The notes: generated by a model not told the origin, from the sequence alone. Positions 1-5,586 are shown, numbered from the stretch's first letter. The stretch: 5,627 bases of DNA from an uncultured Eubacteriales bacterium (GCA_900550855.1 URTQ01000095.1:1-5627); one strand, 5' to 3'. Numbers and translations are program-made.

Positions 1-20
1 ATTTGTTTGTGACGTAAGGG

Positions 21-53
21 GTTGCAACTTTGAGGCGGCTCGGCAGTTGCAAC
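21..53. repeat. Pair of GTTGCAAC palindromes
   Basis: The 8-base self-complementary word GTTGCAAC occurs at 21-28 and again at 46-53, with starts 25 bp apart. Because each copy is palindromic, the pair can be read as a direct repeat or as an 8-bp stem with a 17-nt loop. It could be a protein-binding site or part of a hairpin at the end of an upstream transcript. There is no U-tract after it, so it is not a normal intrinsic terminator. Confidence 0.45.
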
Positions 54-82
54 GGTGAAAGTGGATGCTCACAACGATTCTT

Positions 83-124
83 CGTCGTTACATAGACTAC
101 GGCTCCGCCTGTCTACGAGCGACG
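83..124. repeat. Long imperfect palindrome (REP/MITE-like)
   Basis: The outer arms CGTCG (83-87) and CGACG (120-124) pair, extended by a G-T and a T-A pair (88-89 with 118-119). After a small internal loop, TAGAC (93-97) pairs with GTCTA (111-115). A short GGC/GCC apex (101-103 with 107-109) closes the top. The result is a 42-nt cruciform-capable hairpin outside any gene, with no T-tract on its 3' side. The layout resembles dispersed palindromic intergenic repeats, but a single copy in this window cannot show that it is repeated. Confidence 0.45.
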
Positions 125-194
125 TTTGGGCGGCTGCGAAACCGTATATTAATACCCTAAATTAACCGCTTCCAAAAAAATAATTAATAATTGA

Positions 195-212
195 GGGCGG
201 GACACCCGCACC
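195..212. other. GC-rich hairpin
   Basis: GCGGG (197-201) pairs with CCCGC (205-209) around the loop ACA. Two more G-C pairs (195-196 with 211-212) form if A210 bulges out. On the + strand no T-run follows. On the - strand the hairpin is followed by an AT-rich stretch ending in seven Ts (complement of 174-180), but about 15 nt away, which is too far for a standard intrinsic terminator. Its function is unknown. Confidence 0.4.
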
Positions 213-275
213 CGAAACGAAAACTTATTCGTAGCGTACTTCACACCTTTAATTTCACACACAATCTTCAATAAC

Positions 276-304
276 TTGCTTTATAAAATCCGCTGTGGTA
301 TACT
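276..304 (+). promoter_or_regulatory. Extended -10 promoter for ecfA1
   Basis: TTGCTT (276-281) is a partial -35 box. After a 17-bp spacer comes TATACT (299-304), which matches the TATAAT -10 consensus at five of six bases. It is preceded by TG one base upstream (296-297), the extended -10 motif. Transcription should start 6-8 nt after the -10 box, at about 311-312, which is the A of the ecfA1 ATG. A weaker alternative, TATAAA at 282-287, lacks a matching -35 box. Confidence 0.6.
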
Positions 305-310
305 TGCCGT

Positions 311-1144
311 ATGTCGCAAATCGTCCTCAAAGGAGTAAGTTATAGTTACTCATTAGGGGAGGGCAGCAGTCTAAAAGCCCTCAAAAACCTGTCTTTTTCC
401 GTTGAGAAAGGCGAATTTGTCGCGCTCGCCGGTATGAACGGCAGCGGCAAAAGTACGCTCGCAAAACTTCTCAACGGTCTTTTTATACCTTCGAGCGGCG
501 AAGTTTTGATTGACGGCTTGTCAACTTCCGACGAGAAAAACACGTTTGAAATCCGCAAAAAAGCGGGTATGGTTTTCCAAAATCCCGACAATCAGATGGT
601 CGCGACGATAATCGAGGACGACGTTGCGTTCGGCCCTGAAAATATCGGCGTTCCGCGCGACGAAATCATAGAGCGCGTCGACGAGGCTCTCGAAGCGGTG
701 GGTATGAACGAATATCGCAAGCGTTCCGCGTCCAAACTCAGCGGCGGACAAAAACAGCGTATCGCAATCGCGGGCGTTCTCGCTATGCGCCCCGATATTC
801 TCATTTTGGACGAATCCACGTCTATGCTCGACCCAAACGGCAGAAAAGAGATTATGTCCATTGCCAAAAAACTCAACGAGCAGGGCATAACCGTCATAAA
901 CATCACGCACAATATGGACGAAGCCGTGCTTGCGGACAGAATCATCGTTCTGCGGAAGGGCAGAATCGCAATAGACGGCACACCCAAAGAAGTGTTTTCT
1001 TCGGGACTTTTGGAAGCGTGCGGACTTACGCTTCCCCCCGTATACGCGTTGTGCAAAAACCTCGAAAGCAAAGGTTTCGTTTTCGACTCGCCGTTGCTTA
1101 CAGAAGAAGAACTTGCGGAGGGCGTATGTCGGCAGTTGAAATAA
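311..1144 (+). CDS. ecfA1: Energy-coupling factor transporter ATPase EcfA1 (CbiO type)
   Basis: This is one of the two cytoplasmic ATPases of an ECF transporter; ATP hydrolysis by the EcfA1-EcfA2 pair drives vitamin or metal uptake through EcfT and an S component. All ABC motifs are intact in the 277 residues: Walker A GMNGSGKST (41-49), Q-loop with Q90 in FQNPDNQ, signature LSGGQ (143-147), Walker B ILILDE (163-168) with catalytic E168, D-loop SMLD (171-174) and switch H200. The DESTSMLDP stretch is typical of EcfA1 rather than EcfA2. The length is normal for the family. The ATG at 311 is chosen because the conserved N-terminal strand (VSYSY, 9-13) needs it, although no Shine-Dalgarno sequence precedes it. 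An SD-like AAAGGAG at 329-335 lies inside the gene with no suitable start codon after it. The 3' end overlaps ecfA2 by 19 nt. It is first in the ecfA1-ecfA2-ecfT-truA operon. Confidence 0.95.
   Translation: MSQIVLKGVSYSYSLGEGSSLKALKNLSFSVEKGEFVALAGMNGSGKSTLAKLLNGLFIPSSGEVLIDGLSTSDEKNTFEIRKKAGMVFQNPDNQMVATIIEDDVAFGPENIGVPRDEIIERVDEALEAVGMNEYRKRSASKLSGGQKQRIAIAGVLAMRPDILILDESTSMLDPNGRKEIMSIAKKLNEQGITVINITHNMDEAVLADRIIVLRKGRIAIDGTPKEVFSSGLLEACGLTLPPVYALCKNLESKGFVFDSPLLTEEELAEGVCRQLK
1117..1122 (+). promoter_or_regulatory. Ribosome binding site of ecfA2
   Basis: GGAGGG lies 3 nt before the ATG at 1126 (4 nt if counted as GGAGG), a strong but closely spaced Shine-Dalgarno site. It sits inside the last codons of ecfA1. 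This site fixes the ecfA2 start at 1126 rather than at the in-frame ATG at 1018, which would add 36 residues of no family resemblance. Confidence 0.75.
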
Positions 1145-2007
1145 AAAATCTAACCTACGTCTATTCCCCCAAAACGCCGTTTGAAAAAGTGGCTCTTTCC
1201 GATATTAATCTGACCATAGAAGAAGGGCAGTTCGTCGGCATAGTCGGCGCGACGGGAAGCGGAAAATCCACGCTCATTCAGCACCTTAACGGACTCATAA
1301 AGATTCAAGACAAAAAGAAGTCTTCCGTCGTCGTCAACGGCAAGAGCGCGACGGACAAAAAGACGCTCAAAAACCTGCGTTTCGAAGTGGGTATGGTTTT
1401 TCAATACCCCGAATATCAACTTTTTGCGGATACGGTGGAAAAGGACGTTGCGTTCGGTCCTAAAAATATGAAACTCGAAAAAGAGGAAATAGACCGTAGG
1501 GTAAGGCGCGCGATAGAGGTCGTAGGACTCGATTACGACGCGTTTGCAAACCGCAGTCCGTTCGATTTGAGCGGCGGCGAAAAACGACGCGTGGCAATAG
1601 CAGGCGTCATCGCGATGGAACCGAAAATCCTCGTTCTCGACGAACCCGTCGCGGGACTCGACCCGCAAGGCAGAGAGGAAATCCTCGCCCTCGTCAAAAA
1701 ACTTCAAAAAGAAATATCGCCCACGATAATTATGGTGTCGCACAATATGGACGACATCGCCGTAATAGCGGACAGAATCGTGGCGCTCAAAGACGGAAAA
1801 ATCGTTGCGGACGGCACGCCCAAAGAGGTGTTTTCAAACAGAGAACTCATCGCCGAAGCAGGACTCGACGTGCCTTGCGCGACAAGACTTTCGGACGTGT
1901 TTATATCTTGCGGAATCGACCTTCCGCGCGACGTAATTTCTATGGACGAACTTGCCGAAAAACTTGCCGAAATCAAGGCGGCGAAAGGGGGAAGCGACAA
2001 TGTTTAG
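1126..2007 (+). CDS. ecfA2: Energy-coupling factor transporter ATPase EcfA2 (CbiO type)
   Basis: This is the second ATPase of the ECF module, expected to pair with EcfA1 beneath EcfT. From the ATG at 1126 it has 293 residues. Visible motifs are Walker A GATGSGKST (41-49), Q-loop Q93 in FQYPEYQLF (92-100), signature LSGGE (148-152), Walker B ILVLDE (168-173) with catalytic E173, D-loop AGLD (176-179) and switch H206. The FQYPEYQLF and DEPVAGLDP stretches are characteristic of EcfA2, in contrast to the DESTSMLDP of its upstream neighbour. The signature carries E rather than Q at its fifth position, a common variant. The C-terminal region (after about 240) is the ECF-specific extension that helps the two ATPases dimerise. 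The gene overlaps ecfA1 by 19 nt and ecfT by 8 nt, so translation is probably coupled. The paralogous pair arose by duplication, and both active sites look intact. Confidence 0.95.
   Translation: MSAVEIKNLTYVYSPKTPFEKVALSDINLTIEEGQFVGIVGATGSGKSTLIQHLNGLIKIQDKKKSSVVVNGKSATDKKTLKNLRFEVGMVFQYPEYQLFADTVEKDVAFGPKNMKLEKEEIDRRVRRAIEVVGLDYDAFANRSPFDLSGGEKRRVAIAGVIAMEPKILVLDEPVAGLDPQGREEILALVKKLQKEISPTIIMVSHNMDDIAVIADRIVALKDGKIVADGTPKEVFSNRELIAEAGLDVPCATRLSDVFISCGIDLPRDVISMDELAEKLAEIKAAKGGSDNV
1984..1991 (+). promoter_or_regulatory. Ribosome binding site of ecfT
   Basis: The purine run AAAGGGGG at 1984-1991 lies 8 nt before the ATG at 2000, good Shine-Dalgarno spacing. It supports 2000 as the ecfT start over the in-frame ATG at 1952, which would add 16 basic residues not expected at the EcfT N-terminus. 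Confidence 0.7.
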
Positions 2008-2854
2008 AGACGTTTCCTTCGGGCAGTATTATCCCACAAATTCGGTCGTTCACAGACTCGACGCGAGAGTAAAACTCGTGCTTACGCTTATGTACGTCAT
2101 CGGCATATTTTTCGTCAAATCATACTTCGGATTTATGCTGACGGCGGCGGTTTTGATTGCGATAATCTTGATTGCCAAACTGCCTATGGCGTCCGTTCTC
2201 AAAAGCGTGAAAGGCGTGCTTTTCATAGTTTTGTTTACCGCGATTCTCAACTTGTTTTTGATAAAAGACGGCGAAGTTTTGGTGCATTGGCAAATCTTCA
2301 CAATCACCAAAAACGGTGTTCATACAACCATAAAGATGGTTTTAAGGCTCGTTTTGTTGATTTCGGGCGCGTCTTTGCTTTCTCTCACGACAACGCCCGT
2401 CGAACTTGCAGACGGCGTGGAAAGCCTTATGTCGCCGCTAAAACTCGTCAAAGTTCCCGTCAGAGATATCGCAATGATAATGAGCATTGCGCTTCGCTTT
2501 ATTCCCACGCTTTTTGAGGAAACCAACAAGATTATATCGGCGCAAAAAGCGCGCGGCGCAAGTTTCGACACGGGCGGACTTTTTGCAAGAGCAAAGGCTC
2601 TTTTGCCCGTGCTTATTCCGCTTTTCGTCAACTCGTTCAGACGTGCGGACGAACTTGCTTTCGCAATGGACGCAAGGTGCTACAACGCAACCGAAAAACG
2701 CACCAAAATGAAGAAGGCGAAAATAGGCGTAGGCGACGTTATCGCGGCGTTGTTTATGTGCTCGTTCTTCGTTGTGATTTTGCTTGAAAGATACTATTTC
2801 CCGACGATAGGAATCAACATCGACCAAATGATTTTCGGGGGGCTGGTGCTATGA
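2000..2854 (+). CDS. ecfT: Energy-coupling factor transporter transmembrane protein EcfT
   Basis: EcfT is the membrane subunit that couples ATP hydrolysis by EcfA1/EcfA2 to movement of a vitamin- or metal-binding S component. The 284-residue protein opens with the conserved segment around GQYYPTNSVVHRLDARVKL (8-26). Hydrophobic stretches then lie at roughly 26-40, 42-60, 68-86 and 107-126. A long amphipathic cytoplasmic region follows, and another membrane helix lies near 248-267. The two coupling signatures that contact the ATPases are visible as ARG (184-186, in QKARGAS) and ARC (225-227, in MDARCY); the second is the less usual Cys form of the Ala-Arg-Gly motif. The length is slightly above the usual 260-270. 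The start overlaps the end of ecfA2 (8 nt) and the stop overlaps the truA start (ATGA). No S component is nearby, so it probably serves several S components encoded elsewhere. Confidence 0.93.
   Translation: MFRDVSFGQYYPTNSVVHRLDARVKLVLTLMYVIGIFFVKSYFGFMLTAAVLIAIILIAKLPMASVLKSVKGVLFIVLFTAILNLFLIKDGEVLVHWQIFTITKNGVHTTIKMVLRLVLLISGASLLSLTTTPVELADGVESLMSPLKLVKVPVRDIAMIMSIALRFIPTLFEETNKIISAQKARGASFDTGGLFARAKALLPVLIPLFVNSFRRADELAFAMDARCYNATEKRTKMKKAKIGVGDVIAALFMCSFFVVILLERYYFPTIGINIDQMIFGGLVL
2837..2842 (+). promoter_or_regulatory. Weak ribosome binding site of truA
   Basis: Six Gs at 2837-2842 lie 8 nt before the truA ATG and can pair with the anti-Shine-Dalgarno sequence using one G-U pair. Since the truA start overlaps the ecfT stop as ATGA, translation probably also relies on ribosomes finishing ecfT. 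Confidence 0.45.
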
Positions 2855-3633
2855 GGTATCGCGCTATAATTTCGTATTTCGGCGCAAGGTACGTCGGTTG
2901 GCAAAGACAACTCAACGGATTGAGCGTTCAAGAGGTTTTGGAAAAGGCCCTCGAAAAAACTTTCGGCGTGAAAACCGCCGCTACGGCGAGCGGAAGAACG
3001 GACGCGGGCGTTCACGCAGAGGGGCAAGTCGTGCATTTCGACGCGGACACGTCCATACCCGTGGACAAAATTCCGTTTGCGGTGAACACGCACCTTCCCG
3101 ACGACGTGAGTATGCTTTCTTGCGAGGTCGCAAGCGACGATTTCAACGCGCGATTCAACGCAAAGCGCAAGACGTATTGCTACAAGATGTATATCTCGAA
3201 ACATCGCCGTCCTATGCTCGAACCCACGCACGAACACGTCATCGTTCCCGTCAATCTCGAAAAGATAAAAGAGGCTTGCAACGTCATTGAAGGCACGCAC
3301 GATTTCAAATGCTTCGAGGCAAGCGGAAGCGTGATAAAAAACACGGTTAGAACCGTGTATTCCATAGAAGTTTCCACTTCGCCGCTGCAAAGTTTCGGCG
3401 AATCGGAACAAGAAAAAGACGGTATGCTTTGCGAGTCCGAATTGTGTATATCCGTGACGGGCAACGGCTTCCTTTACAATATGGTGCGCATAATCGCAGG
3501 CACGCTTTTGTACGTCGGAATCGGCAAACTTTCGGTTGACGACGTAAAGCGTATTTTGGAAACGGGCGACAGAAAACTTGCAGGAAAAACTTTGAGCGCA
3601 AAGGGCTTGCATTTGCTGTCCGTTGTGTATTGA
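2851..3633 (+). CDS. truA: tRNA pseudouridine(38-40) synthase TruA
   Basis: TruA converts uridines 38, 39 and 40 in the anticodon arm of many tRNAs to pseudouridine. In the 260-residue protein the N-terminal strand with YVGWQRQ (14-20) is followed by the catalytic loop SGRTDAGVHA (47-56) with nucleophile D51. Next come the substrate-binding stretch FNARFNAKRKTYCY (98-111) and the C-terminal FLYNMVRIIAGTLL (207-220) with conserved R213. The protein closes with the usual AGKTLSAKGL region. A polar, acidic segment at about 176-196 between two core strands is longer than I expect for this family (E. coli and Bacillus TruA have only a few residues there). The start codon overlaps the ecfT stop by 4 nt. 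The ecfT-truA pairing is widespread in Firmicutes and reflects an old operon rather than a shared pathway. Translation ends with TGA. Confidence 0.95.
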   Translation: MRYRAIISYFGARYVGWQRQLNGLSVQEVLEKALEKTFGVKTAATASGRTDAGVHAEGQVVHFDADTSIPVDKIPFAVNTHLPDDVSMLSCEVASDDFNARFNAKRKTYCYKMYISKHRRPMLEPTHEHVIVPVNLEKIKEACNVIEGTHDFKCFEASGSVIKNTVRTVYSIEVSTSPLQSFGESEQEKDGMLCESELCISVTGNGFLYNMVRIIAGTLLYVGIGKLSVDDVKRILETGDRKLAGKTLSAKGLHLLSVVY

Positions 3634-3855
3634 TTTTTGCAAATTTAAGGCTGTTTTTTGGTTGAATTTCAGTTGAATACCTTGATTTTTTTGCGGTTTT
3701 TATTGCGAAAAATCAGCGTTTTTTGCAACGTTTTTATGCTTTTTTTGTGATGAAAGTTTGCCGTTTGTGCGGCTTTTCGGCGCGGTTTTTCGATAAGAAT
3801 TAAATGCGAATCTTTCCGCTGACATTTTTTAACGAATATTTGCACGGCGCAATTA
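3634..3855. other. T-rich intergenic region with phased T-tracts
   Basis: No gene is seen between truA and the glnS promoter. The + strand carries runs of 4-7 T beginning at 3634, 3654, 3686, 3697, 3719, 3731, 3740, 3774, 3786 and 3825. Their centres fall close to multiples of about 10.7 bp, the spacing that makes DNA intrinsically curved. A direct repeat of GTTGAAT (3661-3667 and 3672-3678) is also present. The rplM-rpsI genes that often follow truA in Firmicutes are absent here. Confidence 0.55.
3705..3726 (+). terminator. Possible weak terminator after truA
   Basis: GCGAAAAA (3705-3712) can pair with TTTTTTGC (3719-3726) around a 6-nt loop, with one G-T pair. T-rich sequence follows (3731-3735 and 3740-3746). 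An overlapping alternative pairs TGATTTTT (3683-3690) with AAAAATCA (3708-3715), followed by six Ts at 3719-3724. Both stems are A/T-rich and weak. A 4-bp GCCG/CGGC hairpin with TTTT (3760-3777) is a further weak candidate. Termination of the ecf-truA transcript somewhere here is likely; the exact site is not certain. Confidence 0.3.
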
Positions 3856-3884
3856 TTGACATATCACTTATTTCGTTTTATTAT
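3856..3884 (+). promoter_or_regulatory. Strong promoter of glnS
   Basis: TTGACA at 3856-3861 is a perfect -35 box. After exactly 17 bp comes TATTAT (3879-3884), five of six matches to the -10 consensus. The predicted start of transcription is near 3891, giving a leader of about 70 nt to the glnS start. This makes glnS a transcription unit independent of the ecf-truA operon, driven by a housekeeping sigma factor. Confidence 0.8.
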
Positions 3885-3896
3885 TAACTATAACCT

Positions 3897-3923
3897 GCTC
3901 GCGCGGGCGTATCGTGCGTGAGC
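3897..3923 (+). promoter_or_regulatory. Hairpin at the 5' end of the glnS leader
   Basis: GCTCGCGC (3897-3904) pairs with GCGTGAGC (3916-3923) over 8 bp with one G-T pair, leaving an 11-nt loop. It begins about six bases after the predicted transcription start. It could protect the mRNA 5' end or be part of a regulatory leader. No T-box consensus is seen, and no T-tract follows the stem. Confidence 0.45.
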
Positions 3924-3934
3924 GAAATTCGATA

Positions 3935-3948
3935 TGCGCTCAGGCGCA
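3935..3948 (+). promoter_or_regulatory. Small hairpin abutting the glnS ribosome binding site
   Basis: TGCGC (3935-3939) and GCGCA (3944-3948) form a 5-bp stem with the tetraloop TCAG. Its last base is the first base of the AAAGG Shine-Dalgarno site, so the stem could modulate ribosome access. The stem is short and could be chance. Confidence 0.35.
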
Positions 3949-3952
3949 AAGG
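3948..3952 (+). promoter_or_regulatory. Ribosome binding site of glnS
   Basis: AAAGG lies 8 nt before the ATG at 3961. No comparable site precedes the in-frame ATG at 3934, so 3961 is preferred. The resulting N-terminus also lines up with that of E. coli GlnRS, where a short tail precedes the IIDEDLASGK stretch. Confidence 0.65.
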
Positions 3953-3960
3953 CTAAACTT

Positions 3961-5586
3961 ATGGAAGACAATTCAAGAAACTTTATCGAAGAAATCATTG
4001 ACGAAGATCTCGCTTCGGGCAAGGTGAACAAGATTATCACTCGTTTTCCGCCCGAACCCAACGGATATTTGCACATCGGTCACGCAAAGGCGTTGTGCAT
4101 AAACTTCGGAATGAAAGAAAAATATCACGGCGCGTGCAATTTGCGCTTCGACGACACCAACCCCGCAAAAGAGGACGTCGAATATATGGAAAGCATCAAA
4201 GCCGACATCAAATGGCTCGGCTTCGACTGGGACGAATTGCGCAACGCAAGCGACTATTTCGAGAAGATGTACGAGTGCGCCGTCAAACTTATCAAGGACG
4301 GCAAAGCGTACGTTTGCGATTTGAGCGCAGAGCAAATAAGCCAAACGCGCGGCAGTTTCGGCGTTCCGGGTACGGAAAGCCCCTATCGCAACCGCTCGGT
4401 CGAGGAAAACCTCGACTTGTTCGAGAGAATGAGAAAGGGCGAGTTTGCCGACGGCGAAAAGGTCTTGCGTGCGAAAATCGATATGGCGTCGCCCAACATC
4501 AATATGCGCGACCCTGTCATTTACCGCATTTGCCACGCAACGCACCCCCATACGGGCGACAAATGGGTTATCTATCCGATGTACGACTTCGCGCACCCCA
4601 TAGAAGACGCAATCGAGGGTATTACGCACTCGCTTTGCTCGCTCGAATTTGAAAATCACCGTCCTCTTTACGACTGGGTGACGACGAACTGCGGCTTCGA
4701 CCCGCGTCCGAGACAAATCGAGTTTGCAAGACTAAACCTTACGCACACGGTTATGAGCAAGCGTTTCATCAAACGCCTCGTGGACGAGAAAGTGGTTTGG
4801 GGTTGGGACGATCCTCGTCTTTCCACCCTTTCGGGCATAAGAGAGAGAGGCTACACGCCCGAAGCGATTCGCGATTTCTGCTCTCGTATCGGCGTGTCCA
4901 AAGCGGACAGCGAAGTGGATATTTCCATTCTCGAACACTGCGTGAGAGAGGACTTGAACAACCGCGCCGAGCGCGCTATGGTGGTCACCAAACCGCTCAA
5001 ACTCATCGTGGACAACTATCCCGAAGGCAAGAGCGAGCCAGTGTATATCGAAAACAATCCGCAAGCGGAAAACGCAGGCGTACACGAAACCACGTTCGGC
5101 AGAGAACTCTACATCGAACAAGACGACTTCGCTCTCAATCCGCCGCCCAAGTACTTCCGCTTGAAGCCCGACGGAATCGTCCGTCTTAAAGGCGCGTACA
5201 TCGTCAAATACGTCGGTTGCGACCTCGACGAAAACGGCAACGTAACGGCTGTTCACGTCGAGTACCTCGAAGGCACGAAAAGCGGTGAAGAAGGCGCGAA
5301 TATGAAAGTCAAGGGCACGATTCACTGGGTCAACGCCAACGACTCGGTGGACGTCACTCTCAATATGTTCGACTATCTCATCAACGACGGCGACGGCGAC
5401 TATATGGACAGAGTCAATCGCAACTCGCTCACCGTTTTGCACGGCAAAGCGGAAAAAATCGTTGCGGAAGCCCCCGTACACACGAGATTCCAGTTCTTGC
5501 GCGAAGGCTACTTTATCAAGCGCAACGAGAATAACGAGTTTAACAATATAGTTAGTTTGAAGGACAGTTACAAACCCAAAAACTAA
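3961..5586 (+). CDS. glnS: Glutaminyl-tRNA synthetase (GlnRS)
   Basis: GlnRS is a cytoplasmic class I synthetase that charges tRNA-Gln with glutamine using ATP. From the ATG at 3961 it has 541 residues, against 554 in E. coli. The N-terminal IIDEDLASGK (12-21) is followed by the GlnRS-type RFPPEPNGYLHIGHAK (28-43) with the ATP-binding HIGH motif at 38-41. FDDTNP (63-68) contains D64, the counterpart of glutamine-binding D66 of E. coli. YPMYDF (205-210) holds Y208, the counterpart of Y211. The KMSKS-equivalent loop is VMSKR (264-268). The C-terminal anticodon-binding beta-barrels are complete, ending in the family's usual FQFLREGYF and VSLKDSY stretches. The PPEPNGY and VMSKR forms separate it from bacterial GluRS. 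An upstream in-frame ATG at 3934 would add nine residues but lacks a ribosome binding site. It has its own promoter and a 327-nt gap after truA. Many Firmicutes lack GlnRS, so lateral acquisition in the lineage is plausible. Confidence 0.96.
   Translation: MEDNSRNFIEEIIDEDLASGKVNKIITRFPPEPNGYLHIGHAKALCINFGMKEKYHGACNLRFDDTNPAKEDVEYMESIKADIKWLGFDWDELRNASDYFEKMYECAVKLIKDGKAYVCDLSAEQISQTRGSFGVPGTESPYRNRSVEENLDLFERMRKGEFADGEKVLRAKIDMASPNINMRDPVIYRICHATHPHTGDKWVIYPMYDFAHPIEDAIEGITHSLCSLEFENHRPLYDWVTTNCGFDPRPRQIEFARLNLTHTVMSKRFIKRLVDEKVVWGWDDPRLSTLSGIRERGYTPEAIRDFCSRIGVSKADSEVDISILEHCVREDLNNRAERAMVVTKPLKLIVDNYPEGKSEPVYIENNPQAENAGVHETTFGRELYIEQDDFALNPPPKYFRLKPDGIVRLKGAYIVKYVGCDLDENGNVTAVHVEYLEGTKSGEEGANMKVKGTIHWVNANDSVDVTLNMFDYLINDGDGDYMDRVNRNSLTVLHGKAEKIVAEAPVHTRFQFLREGYFIKRNENNEFNNIVSLKDSYKPKN

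Larger units (their letters stand above)
1..310. other. Gene-free region upstream of ecfA1
   Basis: No convincing coding sequence is seen. The only open stretch reaching in from the left edge is 19 codons long and ends at a TGA at 56-58; it is too short to assign, although it could be the tail of an upstream gene. The region holds a repeated GTTGCAAC palindrome (21-53), a long imperfect palindrome (83-124), an AT-rich stretch (about 147-192), a GC-rich hairpin (195-212) and the ecfA1 promoter (276-304). The rplQ gene that precedes this cluster in many Firmicutes is not visible. Confidence 0.7.

Noticed and set aside
2..58. Short open stretch from the left edge ending in TGA at 56-58
   Set aside because: Eighteen residues give no family signal; it may be the tail of an upstream gene but cannot be called.
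240..260. Direct repeat TTCACAC (240-246 and 254-260)
   Set aside because: Seven bases repeated once at 14 bp in a simple A/C/T-rich stretch is easily chance; no further support.
329..336. Strong Shine-Dalgarno-like AAAGGAGT inside ecfA1
   Set aside because: No in-frame start codon follows at a useful distance, and starting there would remove the conserved first strand. The bases encode the common Lys-Gly-Val of the ABC N-terminus.
1018..1125. Upstream in-frame ATG extending ecfA2 by 36 residues
   Set aside because: The extension is an Arg-rich out-of-frame reading of the ecfA1 end; the GGAGGG before 1126 and the family N-terminus support 1126.
1952..1999. Upstream in-frame ATG extending ecfT by 16 residues
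   Set aside because: The added residues are basic and unlike EcfT N-termini, and the AAAGGGGG site points to 2000.
2794..3642. Minus-strand open frame of 282 codons opposite truA
   Set aside because: It is antisense to truA, which has all family motifs. Its translation is rich in Arg, His and Phe without domain resemblance.
3661..3678. Direct repeat GTTGAAT at 11-bp spacing
   Set aside because: It is too short, occurs only twice and lies in T-rich low-complexity sequence; kept only as part of the intergenic description.
4732..5481. Long open frame on the minus strand opposite glnS (also 3973-4716)
   Set aside because: It lies entirely antisense to a well-supported glnS, has no recognisable motif and is explained by the rarity of TTA, CTA and TCA codons in the sense gene.
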